A program made the position numbers and the translations under genes. Below, one piece after another: positions 20,755 to 27,921 of a DNA stretch of 32,067 nt. The stretch comes from Planctomycetota bacterium. Its GTDB lineage: Bacteria; Planctomycetota; Phycisphaerae; Phycisphaerales; SM1A02. The stretch lies in the NCBI GenBank assembly GCA_017859745.1, contig JAFMML010000035.1, forward strand, positions 1 to 32,067, in the 5' to 3' direction. The notes beneath the pieces are model-generated. The model searched no databases, was not told the DNA's origin, and was given only the letters and a program-made list of their open reading frames with translations. Numbering within the stretch: position 1 is the first letter of the stretch; each line of letters begins with the position of its first letter.

Positions 20755-23661
20755 ATGCGACGCCTGCTCTTCGCCGCCTCGGTCCTCGCCCTCCCCACCT
20801 TCGCCCATGCCCAGTCGGGTCCGGTGATCAACGAGATTCGGATCGACCAGCCCGGCCCCGACAACGACGAGTACTTCGAACTTCGCGGCGCCCCCGGCGC
20901 GAGCCTCGACGGCCTGTCGTACATCGTCATCGGCGACCTTCCCGGCGTGGTGCCGCCGGAGCAGAACGGCGGCGTCGAGTTCGCCCTCGATCTCTCGGGC
21001 AACAACTTCGACAAGAACGGCCTGTTCCTCGTGGCGAAGAGCACCTTCTCGCTGCCCGGGACGCCGAACCTGATCGCCCCGCTCAACTTCGAGAACTTCG
21101 ACAACGTCACCCACCTGCTCGTGTCGGACTTCACCGGGGCCGTCGGCGACGACCTCGACACGAACGACGACGGCGTGCTCGACGTCACGCCGTGGACGGA
21201 AATCAACGACTCGGTGGCCCTCGTCTCGGTGCTCGACCCCGACGGCTTCACCGCGGACTTCTACTACTCGCCGGTCGTGGTCGGCCCCGACGGCGGCGCC
21301 GTGCCGGGTCACGCCTGGCGTTGCGCAAACGTCGACGACTGGCAGATCGGTCCCTACGACCCGCTGGAGGGCGAGGACACCCCCGGCGCCGTCAACTTCG
21401 ACTGCGCCGGCGGCGGCACCGTGATCATCAACGAACTCCGCATCGACATGCCCGGCGGCGACGACGACGAGTACTTCGAGCTCGCCTCCGAGCCCGGCAC
21501 CAGCCTCGACGGTCTCACCTACATCGTGATCGGCGACGGCTCGACCGGGAGCGGCACCGTCGAGGCGGCGATCGCCCTCGACGGATTCGCGGTGCCCGCG
21601 TCGGGCTACTTCCTCGCCGCCGAGGACGACAACACCTTCGGGGTGGTGGCGGACTTGATCACCGAACTCAACTTCGAGAACAGCGACAACGTCACCCACA
21701 TGCTGGTGGAGAACTTCACCGGCGCCGTCGGCGACGATCTCGACACCGACGACGACTGCGTCCTCGATGTCACCCCGTGGACGGCGATCCTCGACTCGAT
21801 CGCCCTCGTGGAGACCTTCGGAAGCGGCGACTGCTTCTACGGCGACGCCACCGTCGGTCCGGACGGACCGTTCGTGCCCGGTCAGGCGTACCGCTGCGAG
21901 CCCGATGGCGAATGGGTCGTGGGCTCCTTCGCGGTCGGCGTCACCGACACCCCCGGCGCTCCCAACCTGCCCTGCGAGAGCTTCATCTGCGGCGGCTACG
22001 ACGGCCGCAACTGCTTCGAGACCCGCGACACCGGCGGCTGCAGCGACCCGCGGGTGTGCGCGCTGGTCTGCGAGATCGACCCGACCTGCTGCGACGTCGC
22101 ATGGGACGCCGGCTGCGTCGCGACCGCGGAGAGCGTCGCCTTCGGCAAGAGCGCACCGGAGGGCCTGCAGATCAGCGAGTTCCGCATCAAGCAGCCCGGC
22201 GCCGACAGCGACCACTACATCGAGATCACCGGCGAACCGGGCACGTCGCTCGACGGGCTCAGCTACGTCGTGCTCGGCGATGCGGGCCCGGACGCGAGCG
22301 GCATCGTCGAGTACGTCCTGAACCTCGCCGGACAGACGATTCCCGCGAGCGGATACTTCCTCGTCGCCGAGGAGAGCTTCACCCTCGGCACCGCGGATCT
22401 GGTGTGGCCGATCAACTTCGAGGACGTCTACAACCAGACCCACCTGCTGGTGCTGAACTTCAACGGCGCCGCGGGCGGCGACTACGACGTCGAGAACGAC
22501 TGCGTGCTCGACCTCGAACCGTGGGCCGCGGTGCTCGACTCGGTCTCGCTGATCGGTTCGACCGGCTGCACCTACGCCGACGCGATCGTCGGCCCCGACG
22601 CCACCTTCACCCCGGGCCACGTCTACCGCTGCACCCCGGAACTGGTGTGGGCGGTGGGCGCCTTCGACGTGGCCGCGGGCACCGACACCCCCGGCTTCGA
22701 GAACCTCGGCTGCGAGGCGACGCTCTCCTGCGGCGACCCCGCCGCCGGCGACTGCCTCGAGCCGAACGGCACCCCGTACTGCTCCGACGGAGCCTGCTGC
22801 GATGCGGTCTGCGCCGTGGACCCGACCTGCTGCGAGATCGAGTGGGACGCCACGTGCGTCGACTCGGCCACGGCCCTCTGCCTCGGCGGCGGCGATCCGC
22901 CGGCGGTTCTGATCAACGAGGTCCGAACCGACCAGCCCGGCGCGGACACCGACGAGTACATCGAACTTCGTGGCGAGTCGGGTGCCGTGCTGACCGGTCT
23001 CACCTACATCGTGATCGGCGACGGACAGACCGCTCAGGGCAGCGGCGTGGTCGAGGCGGCGATCGGCCTGCTCGGTCAGGTGATGCCCAAGAGCGGCTAC
23101 TTCGTGATCGCCGAAGAGAGCTTCACGCTCGGCACCGCCGACCTCGTCACCGACGTCAACCTCGAGAACGGCGACAACGTCACCCACATGCTGGTGTGGA
23201 ACTTCACCGGCGAGGTCGGAGACGATCTCGACACCGAGGACGACGGAGTCCTCGACGTGACGCCTTGGGCGTCGATCGTCGACGACTTCGCTCTGGTCAG
23301 CTCCCCGGATCTTCCGCCGGCGGAGGGCAACGACTGGTTCTACAGCGACGTGGTCCTCGGCCCGCAGGACGAGGTCTTCGTGCCGAGTCACGTCTATCGC
23401 TGCGACGACACCGGTCCGTGGACGCTCGGCCCCTACGACATCCTCGAAGGGGTCGACACGCCCGGCGCACTCAACGCCGCGTGCGGCAAGACTCCCTGCG
23501 TGGGAGACTTCGACGGCAGCGGCGACGTCGGCGGAGCCGATCTGGCCACCTTGCTCGCGGCCTGGAACACCGCCTCGCCGGAGGCCGACCTCGACGGCGA
23601 CGGGTTCGTCGGCGGTGCGGATCTCGCCCTGCTGCTCGGTGCCTGGGGCCCCTGCCCCTGA
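20755..23661 (+). CDS. Secreted protein with four lamin-tail-like repeats, Cys-rich linkers and dockerin-like tail
   Basis: A 968-residue exported protein (signal MRRLLFAASVLALPTFAHAQ). Four repeats begin near residues 24, 223, 472 and 719, each starting with a variant of INE(I/L/V)R.D.PG.D.DEY.EL. Each continues through SLDGL.YIVIGD, a GYFL.A(E)E(S).. strand and (D)NVTH.LV..F.G, and ends in (D)TPGA.N. The opening and spacing fit the lamin-tail (LTD) fold of bacterial extracellular proteins. Cys-rich linkers (about 412-470 and 655-715: CDAVCAVDPTCCEIEWDATCVDSA) separate repeats 2/3 and 3/4. Residues about 915-968 carry two Asp-rich loops (DFDGSGDVGGADL, DLDGDGFVGGADL), a dockerin-like tail as in the gene at 2005. 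No Shine-Dalgarno site is visible. Adhesive or structural surface role inferred; no catalytic motif. Confidence 0.85.
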   Translation: MRRLLFAASVLALPTFAHAQSGPVINEIRIDQPGPDNDEYFELRGAPGASLDGLSYIVIGDLPGVVPPEQNGGVEFALDLSGNNFDKNGLFLVAKSTFSLPGTPNLIAPLNFENFDNVTHLLVSDFTGAVGDDLDTNDDGVLDVTPWTEINDSVALVSVLDPDGFTADFYYSPVVVGPDGGAVPGHAWRCANVDDWQIGPYDPLEGEDTPGAVNFDCAGGGTVIINELRIDMPGGDDDEYFELASEPGTSLDGLTYIVIGDGSTGSGTVEAAIALDGFAVPASGYFLAAEDDNTFGVVADLITELNFENSDNVTHMLVENFTGAVGDDLDTDDDCVLDVTPWTAILDSIALVETFGSGDCFYGDATVGPDGPFVPGQAYRCEPDGEWVVGSFAVGVTDTPGAPNLPCESFICGGYDGRNCFETRDTGGCSDPRVCALVCEIDPTCCDVAWDAGCVATAESVAFGKSAPEGLQISEFRIKQPGADSDHYIEITGEPGTSLDGLSYVVLGDAGPDASGIVEYVLNLAGQTIPASGYFLVAEESFTLGTADLVWPINFEDVYNQTHLLVLNFNGAAGGDYDVENDCVLDLEPWAAVLDSVSLIGSTGCTYADAIVGPDATFTPGHVYRCTPELVWAVGAFDVAAGTDTPGFENLGCEATLSCGDPAAGDCLEPNGTPYCSDGACCDAVCAVDPTCCEIEWDATCVDSATALCLGGGDPPAVLINEVRTDQPGADTDEYIELRGESGAVLTGLTYIVIGDGQTAQGSGVVEAAIGLLGQVMPKSGYFVIAEESFTLGTADLVTDVNLENGDNVTHMLVWNFTGEVGDDLDTEDDGVLDVTPWASIVDDFALVSSPDLPPAEGNDWFYSDVVLGPQDEVFVPSHVYRCDDTGPWTLGPYDILEGVDTPGALNAACGKTPCVGDFDGSGDVGGADLATLLAAWNTASPEADLDGDGFVGGADLALLLGAWGPCP

Positions 23662-23688
23662 CCGGAACCGAGCCACCACGCGATCTCG

Positions 23689-23727
23689 ACGCCCCGGGAC
23701 GGTCCGCCGTCCCGGGGCGTGTTCCTT
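23689..23727 (+). terminator. Rho-independent terminator
   Basis: ACGCCCCGGGACGG (23689-23702) pairs perfectly with CCGTCCCGGGGCGT (23707-23720) over a TCCG loop, followed by GTTCCTT. It closes the lamin-tail-repeat gene just before the ribosomal-protein promoter. Confidence 0.85.
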
Positions 23728-23758
23728 CCCGGGGGGGGATCCGAACGGCGGTTCGACA

Positions 23759-23786
23759 TTGACCCCGGTCCGGGTCTCGATACACT
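23759..23786 (+). promoter_or_regulatory. Sigma-70-type promoter of rpmI-rplT
   Basis: TTGACC (23759-23764; 5 of 6 to TTGACA), 16-base spacer, TACACT (23781-23786; 4 of 6 to TATAAT). It is the clearest two-part promoter in the window and would give a leader of about 45 bases before rpmI. Confidence 0.65.
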
Positions 23787-23839
23787 CACCGCTTCCGCCA
23801 TCGTCGGCGGTCCCCCGAATTCCGACCAGCGAGCCCGCC

Positions 23840-24118
23840 ATGCCGAAGATGAAATCCCACAAGGGACTCCTCAAGCGGATCAAGATCACCAAGTCCGGCA
23901 AGGTCCGCTTCGGTCGTCCGGGCAGCCGGCACCTCAAGAGCAACAAGAGCGGCGAGCAGATTCGCGGCTACCGCAAGCGAAGCTACGCCCGACAGGGCGA
24001 CAAGCGACGCCTCGAGCTGCTGCTCGCACGCCCGCTGCGAAGTCAGGAGCAGGCGATGGCCGATCGCAAGGCCCGCGAGGCCGCCGCGAACGCCGACGCC
24101 GGAAGCGCCGACGCCTGA
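23840..24118 (+). CDS. rpmI: 50S ribosomal protein L35
   Basis: The N-terminal part MPKMKSHKGLLKRIKITKSGKVRFGRPGSRHLKSNKSGEQIRGYRKRSYARQGDKRRLELLL is unmistakably L35, a small basic protein of the large ribosomal subunit. At 92 residues it is longer than the usual 64-66: the last 25 residues (QAMADRKAREAAANADAGSADA) form an Ala-rich, charged extension. infC, normally upstream, is absent here, so the pair rpmI-rplT is transcribed from its own promoter. Only a weak Shine-Dalgarno-like GCGAG precedes the ATG. Confidence 0.95.
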   Translation: MPKMKSHKGLLKRIKITKSGKVRFGRPGSRHLKSNKSGEQIRGYRKRSYARQGDKRRLELLLARPLRSQEQAMADRKAREAAANADAGSADA

Positions 24119-24152
24119 TCGCCTGCGAAGCCGAGTTCCCCCTGCCGTTTCA

Positions 24153-24172
24153 CCGCCCTCGGGAGAGGGCGG
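24153..24172 (+). promoter_or_regulatory. GNRA-capped hairpin between rpmI and rplT
   Basis: CCGCCCTC (24153-24160) pairs perfectly with GAGGGCGG (24165-24172), capped by GGGA, a GNRA tetraloop. It lies in the 132-base gap inside the operon with no T-tract, so it is not an intrinsic terminator. It may be an RNase processing or stabilising site, or part of L20 autoregulation, which in other bacteria acts on leader RNA structures of this operon. Confidence 0.5.
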
Positions 24173-24250
24173 CACACCATCCCGCCCCGCATCGTCCGTC
24201 GGGACCGAAGCGTCCTCCAGACCTCCGCCGGACCACTCAGGAATCGACCC

Positions 24251-24625
24251 ATGCCCCGCGTTCGCAAAGGTGCTGCCCGTACCCAGGCCCGTCGCAAGCT
24301 TCTCCGCGCCGCCCGCGGCTACTACGGCACGAAGCATCGACTGAAGCAGCAGGCCAAGGTCGCCCTGATGCGAGCCGGCCGGTTCGCGCACCGGGATCGC
24401 CGTGCTCGCAAGCGCGACTACCGCAGTCTCTGGATCACCCGCATCACCGCGGCCTGCCGGATGCGCGGCACGCGCTACAGTCTGCTCATCAACGGCCTGC
24501 AGCAGGCCGGCATCCTGCTGAACCGCAAGATGCTGTCGCAGATCGCGATCGACGATCCGAAGACCTTCGATCGCCTCGTCGAGATGGCCAAGGCCTCCGC
24601 CACCGCGGTCCCCGCTTCGGCCTGA
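24251..24625 (+). CDS. rplT: 50S ribosomal protein L20
   Basis: A 124-residue assembly protein of the large subunit that binds 23S rRNA early. The family pattern is complete: MPRVRKGAARTQARRKLLRAARGYYGTKHRLKQQAKVALMRAGRFAHRDRRARKRDYRSLWITRITAACR, then the globular part GTRYSLLINGLQQAGILLNRKMLSQIAIDDPKTFDRLVEMAK. AGGA at 24239-24242 lies 8 bases before the ATG. It is second in the operon after rpmI and is followed by a terminator. Confidence 0.98.
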   Translation: MPRVRKGAARTQARRKLLRAARGYYGTKHRLKQQAKVALMRAGRFAHRDRRARKRDYRSLWITRITAACRMRGTRYSLLINGLQQAGILLNRKMLSQIAIDDPKTFDRLVEMAKASATAVPASA

Positions 24626-24663
24626 TCGGCGCGAACTGCAAGATCCCGACGCCAAACACGACG

Positions 24664-24693
24664 ACGCCACGCCTTGTCCAGGGCGTGGCGTTT
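24664..24693 (+). terminator. Rho-independent terminator of rpmI-rplT
   Basis: ACGCCACGCC (24664-24673) pairs perfectly with GGCGTGGCGT (24682-24691), 8-base loop, then TTTCC, 38 bases after the rplT stop. Confidence 0.8.
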
Positions 24694-24698
24694 CCATC

Positions 24699-24743
24699 TG
24701 GGCCCGGCGTTTCTGGGCCCGGCGTTTCTGGTCTTGGCATTCC
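24699..24743. repeat. 15-bp tandem repeat, two exact copies plus a degenerate third
   Basis: TGGGCCCGGCGTTTC occurs at 24699-24713 and 24714-24728, followed by the related TGGTCTTGGCATTCC (24729-24743). A small hairpin (GAACTCC/GGAGTTC, about 24751-24772) follows. It lies between the rplT terminator and the convergent csrA end; no function recognised. Confidence 0.8.
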
Positions 24744-24834
24744 CGAGTCCGAACTCCCCGGGCACGGAGTTCAAACCCGAATTCGGTCCCGGGAGGCCCC
24801 CGCGTCGAGGCGTGGGATCGGCGGGTCGTCGCCC

Positions 24835-25080
24835 TCAGGCGGTCTCGCGTTCCCCGTCGGACTCCTCGGGCCCGGGCAGACGGGAGACGTCGCCACGGAA
24901 GCCCGCGGCCCGCTGGTTCTCCCGGCGGATCGACTCGTAGACCTCCTTGCGATGCACCGGGACCTCCGCAGGCGCCTTGAACCCCAGGCGGACCCGGTCG
25001 CCGCGGATGTCCACGACGGTGATCTCGATCTCGTCGCCGATCATCACGGTCTGGTCCCGTTGCCGGGAGAGGACGAGCAT
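24835..25080 (-). CDS. csrA: Carbon storage regulator CsrA
   Basis: An RNA-binding post-transcriptional regulator that as a dimer blocks ribosome sites carrying GGA motifs. The core MLVLSRQRDQTVMIGDEIEITVVDIRGDRVRLGFKAPAEVPVHRKEVYESIRRE is complete, including the N-terminal LVLSR strand and the VHRKEVY segment whose Arg contacts RNA. At 81 residues it has a C-terminal tail (AGFRGDVSRLPGPEESDGERETA) of the kind seen in FliW-controlled CsrA proteins. AGGAG at 25091-25095 on the minus strand fixes the start. It lies 59 bases downstream of fliW, so both are probably one operon. Confidence 0.97.
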   Translation of the reverse strand: MLVLSRQRDQTVMIGDEIEITVVDIRGDRVRLGFKAPAEVPVHRKEVYESIRRENQRAAGFRGDVSRLPGPEESDGERETA

Positions 25081-25139
25081 CGGTGGCAGGCTCCTCTGGA
25101 GAACATGGCTGCCGCCCGACGGGCGACGGCCAGAGTCGG

Positions 25140-25586
25140 TCAGGCGATGCCGGCGAGGGCGGGGACCTCGACCGACGCAAGGTCGTGACGAACGCTCCAG
25201 GCGTCGTCGCCCAGCACCAGCTGGACCCCTCGTCGGGTCGCGGCGTTGAACACGAGCGGACTTCGAAGGTTGGCGGTCAGGCGATCGCCATGTCGGGCCA
25301 CGAGGGCGACGACGGCGAGGTCGTCCATCGATCCGAGTTCGAGGCGGCGGGCATCCTCGGGCCGGAGATCGATCGAGTAGTCGGGAATCCACAAGGCCGG
25401 ATCGGTGACCAGAAAGCAGACTCCCGGCTCGTCGGCGGACTGCAGCCACCAGAAGACCTCGCGGGCGTCCGCCCACAGCAGGGCGTAGCGGCGACTGGCG
25501 GGGAATCCCGGAAGGCGGGCGGGGAACTCGACCACTCGCGATGCGTCCACCTCGACGGTGCCGAATCGAACGCTCGAAATGCGCAT
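25140..25586 (-). CDS. fliW: Flagellar assembly factor FliW
   Basis: A 148-residue protein that binds either flagellin or CsrA; when flagellin is exported, free FliW relieves CsrA repression of flagellin mRNA. Family pattern: VRFGTVEVDASRVVEFPARLPGFPASRRYALL, WWLQSADEPGVCFLVTDPALWIPDYSI, VVALVARHGDRLTANLRSPLVFNAATRRGVQLVL. GGAG (25593-25596 on the minus strand) lies 6 bases before the ATG. It is followed by csrA, the standard partner. No flagellar structural genes are in the window, but this pair implies a motile organism. Confidence 0.93.
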   Translation of the reverse strand: MRISSVRFGTVEVDASRVVEFPARLPGFPASRRYALLWADAREVFWWLQSADEPGVCFLVTDPALWIPDYSIDLRPEDARRLELGSMDDLAVVALVARHGDRLTANLRSPLVFNAATRRGVQLVLGDDAWSVRHDLASVEVPALAGIA

Positions 25587-25703
25587 GGACGTCTCCGAGA
25601 TCCGCAGGCGATCGGGGGGCGATCCCCTCCAACCGTGCCTGCATCGGACGATGCCCCCCTTCTCGCTTGAAAGTCCGTCCCCGATCCGACCCTCGTGAAC
25701 CCG

Positions 25704-25709
25704 TAGCAT
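25704..25709 (+). promoter_or_regulatory. Candidate -10 hexamer, near-leaderless GT-C membrane protein
   Basis: TAGCAT ends 10 bases before the ATG at 25720, slightly farther than in the other cases; the message would have at most a few untranslated bases. Confidence 0.3.
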
Positions 25710-25719
25710 TCCCCGCGAG

Positions 25720-27921
25720 ATGCCGTCCCCGCCCCGCACCTCCGCCGGATCGTCCCCCGGAATCGCCATCCCGCCGGTCGCGGTCGCCGCCGTCGCGGGC
25801 GGTGTCGCGATCTCGTGGCTGCTGGCGGGCCGGACCGGGCCGCCCCCCGCCGCGGCCCTCCGGACCGAGTTGTTGTGGTCCCTCGCGGTCGCCTACGCCC
25901 CCGCAGCGATCTGGTTGATCGCGGCCTGTGGCCTGGGGCGTCTCGCCAGGCCGTTGATCCCGGCCTTGCCAACCCGGAGCGAGGGCCATCTGGTGTCCTT
26001 GACGGTCGGCGTCGCACTCCTGATGGCCGTCGACAGCCTGCTCGGGCGAATCGGACTCTTGACCACGGCCGGCGGAGCGGTCGCGTGGTCGGTGACCGCC
26101 ACGCTCGCCCTCGTCGCCGCCTGGCCCCGCCGTCGTTCGGCCGAACCGACCGGGGTCGATGCGCCGCGGCTGCCATGGTGGGCGGGACTGGGACTCGCGC
26201 CGGCGCTCGGCACGATGCTGATCGCCTCGCTGGCGGCGCCGGGCTGGCTGTGGTCGAGCGAGTTCGGCGGCTACGACTCGCTCTCCTACCACCTGCTGCT
26301 TCCCCGCGAGTGGTTCGAACTGGGGGCGATGGCGCCGCTCGCACACAACGCCTACAGCGGCCTGCCGAGCCATGTCGAGGCGAGCACGCTGCACCTGATG
26401 GCGCTCGTCCGCGACCCGTTGCACGCGGCGCTGCCGGCGCAGGCGCTGCAGGCCTGCCTCGCCGGACTTGCCGCCGCCATCCTCGCGACGACCGCGAAGC
26501 GTCTGTTCGGACTGGCGGCGGCGATCCTCGCCGCCGGCGTGTTCATCGGAACACCGTGGACGGTGGTGACCGGCAGCCTCGCCTACAACGAGGCGACGGT
26601 CGCGGCGATGTTCGCCGCCGGACTTGCGGTGGTGCTTCCGATGCGGCCGACCCCACCGGCCGAGCACGAGCAGATTCGACGTGTGGCGATCACCGTCGGC
26701 ATCCTCGCGGCAGGCGCCGTGGCGGCGAAGGCGACCTCGATCGCCCTCGTCGCCCTGCCCTTGGGCCTCGTCGCGATGGCGGGAGCCCCCCGCGGCCGAC
26801 GGCTCGTCGTCGGCGGATTCGCGGCGATGGCCGCGCTGCCGTTGCTGCTTCCGTGGCTGGTCCACAACACCGCCGAGTTCGGCCAGCCGTTCTTTCCGCT
26901 TCTGGCAGGCACGCTGGGTGGCGGAGGTTGGAGCGAGGCGCAGATCGAGGTCTTTCGGGCCGCCCACGGCCCACCACCCGGAGTCGGCCTCGTCGGTCGC
27001 GCGACCGCGGTGTTCGACGAACTTCTGCGGCACGGTCTCGGCGAAAACCCCTTGCCCGGCGAACCGTGGCGGCCCTGGTGGGGACTGCTGTGGCCGCTTG
27101 GCGTGGTCGCCGCCATCGTGGCGATGCGGCGACCGGATCGTCGTCTTGCCATTGCATTGCCGCTGTGCGGCGCCGTCATGCTGATGCTCGGGTTCTGGCT
27201 GGCCTTCACCCACATGGAAAGCCGCTTCCTCGCACCCGCCGCGGTTCCACTGGCCCTGCTCCTCGCCGCCGCCTGGTCGAGCGCGGAGGCGAAGGGGTCG
27301 CCGCGAGGTGGTGTAGGCGCCGCCGTGCTCGTCGTCGCCGTCTGGGGTCTGCTGCCCGCGGCGATCCTGCTTCGAGAGCGTCCCCTCGGCGAGGGCGCCG
27401 ATCGCGTCGGCGCCCCGGCGGCGGCCACCGGGCAGATCGAGGCGGTGTCGGGACGCCTGCACCGACGACTGCTGCGGGATCCGGGACTCGACCGAGACGC
27501 GAAGTCGGAACTGCTCGCCACCGCGCCGATCTGGACCTTCGTGAACGACCCGACGCTGACCGGACGGGACGGCCGCGTGCTTCTGGTGGGCGAGTCGCGG
27601 GCGTTCTACCTCGACCGCCCCGGCGAGTACGCGAGCGTGTGGAATCGCGGCCGCCTCTCGGAACTGGTGCGGGCCGATCCCGGAGACCCCGAGGCGTGGC
27701 GCCGCCGGCTTCGCGAGGCGGGATTCACGCTGGTCGTGCTGGACGAGTCCATGATCGATCGCTGGCGCCGCGACGGCTGGTGGGACGAGCAGCTCGATGC
27801 GGGCACCATCGACGCCTTCCGCGGCGCGCTCGTGCCGCTGCGGCGGTTCTCCTCGGGCGTCGAACTGCTCGAGATCCCCGATCGCCCCCCGCGAAATCCG
27901 CCCCGCGAGACCTCGCCATGA
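25720..27921 (+). CDS. Polytopic membrane protein, probable GT-C (GT39/83-like) glycosyltransferase
   Basis: A 733-residue protein with roughly a dozen membrane spans in the first 540 residues, then a soluble C-terminal domain. The large loop after the fourth or fifth span reads EFGGYDSLSYHLLLPREWFELGAMAPLAHNAYSGLPSHVEASTLHLMAL. An acidic residue followed by a YHL motif and a P..VE segment there is typical of bacterial GT-C membrane glycosyltransferases that use polyprenyl-phosphate sugars, so cell-surface glycosylation is my inference. The C-terminal part (RVLLVGESRAFYLDRPGEYASVWN..., FTLVVLDESMIDRWRR) resembles the soluble tail of such proteins. The stop overlaps the next ATG (ATGA), so it is translationally coupled to the parvulin lipoprotein. 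Confidence 0.7.
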   Translation: MPSPPRTSAGSSPGIAIPPVAVAAVAGGVAISWLLAGRTGPPPAAALRTELLWSLAVAYAPAAIWLIAACGLGRLARPLIPALPTRSEGHLVSLTVGVALLMAVDSLLGRIGLLTTAGGAVAWSVTATLALVAAWPRRRSAEPTGVDAPRLPWWAGLGLAPALGTMLIASLAAPGWLWSSEFGGYDSLSYHLLLPREWFELGAMAPLAHNAYSGLPSHVEASTLHLMALVRDPLHAALPAQALQACLAGLAAAILATTAKRLFGLAAAILAAGVFIGTPWTVVTGSLAYNEATVAAMFAAGLAVVLPMRPTPPAEHEQIRRVAITVGILAAGAVAAKATSIALVALPLGLVAMAGAPRGRRLVVGGFAAMAALPLLLPWLVHNTAEFGQPFFPLLAGTLGGGGWSEAQIEVFRAAHGPPPGVGLVGRATAVFDELLRHGLGENPLPGEPWRPWWGLLWPLGVVAAIVAMRRPDRRLAIALPLCGAVMLMLGFWLAFTHMESRFLAPAAVPLALLLAAAWSSAEAKGSPRGGVGAAVLVVAVWGLLPAAILLRERPLGEGADRVGAPAAATGQIEAVSGRLHRRLLRDPGLDRDAKSELLATAPIWTFVNDPTLTGRDGRVLLVGESRAFYLDRPGEYASVWNRGRLSELVRADPGDPEAWRRRLREAGFTLVVLDESMIDRWRRDGWWDEQLDAGTIDAFRGALVPLRRFSSGVELLEIPDRPPRNPPRETSP

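Noticed and set aside
20524-23946. A 1140-codon open frame on the minus strand opposite the lamin-tail-repeat gene
   Set aside because: It is antisense to a gene with a signal peptide, repeats and dockerin-like tail; its translation is a Val/Gly/Asp-rich shadow with no recognisable domain, and it runs across terminators.
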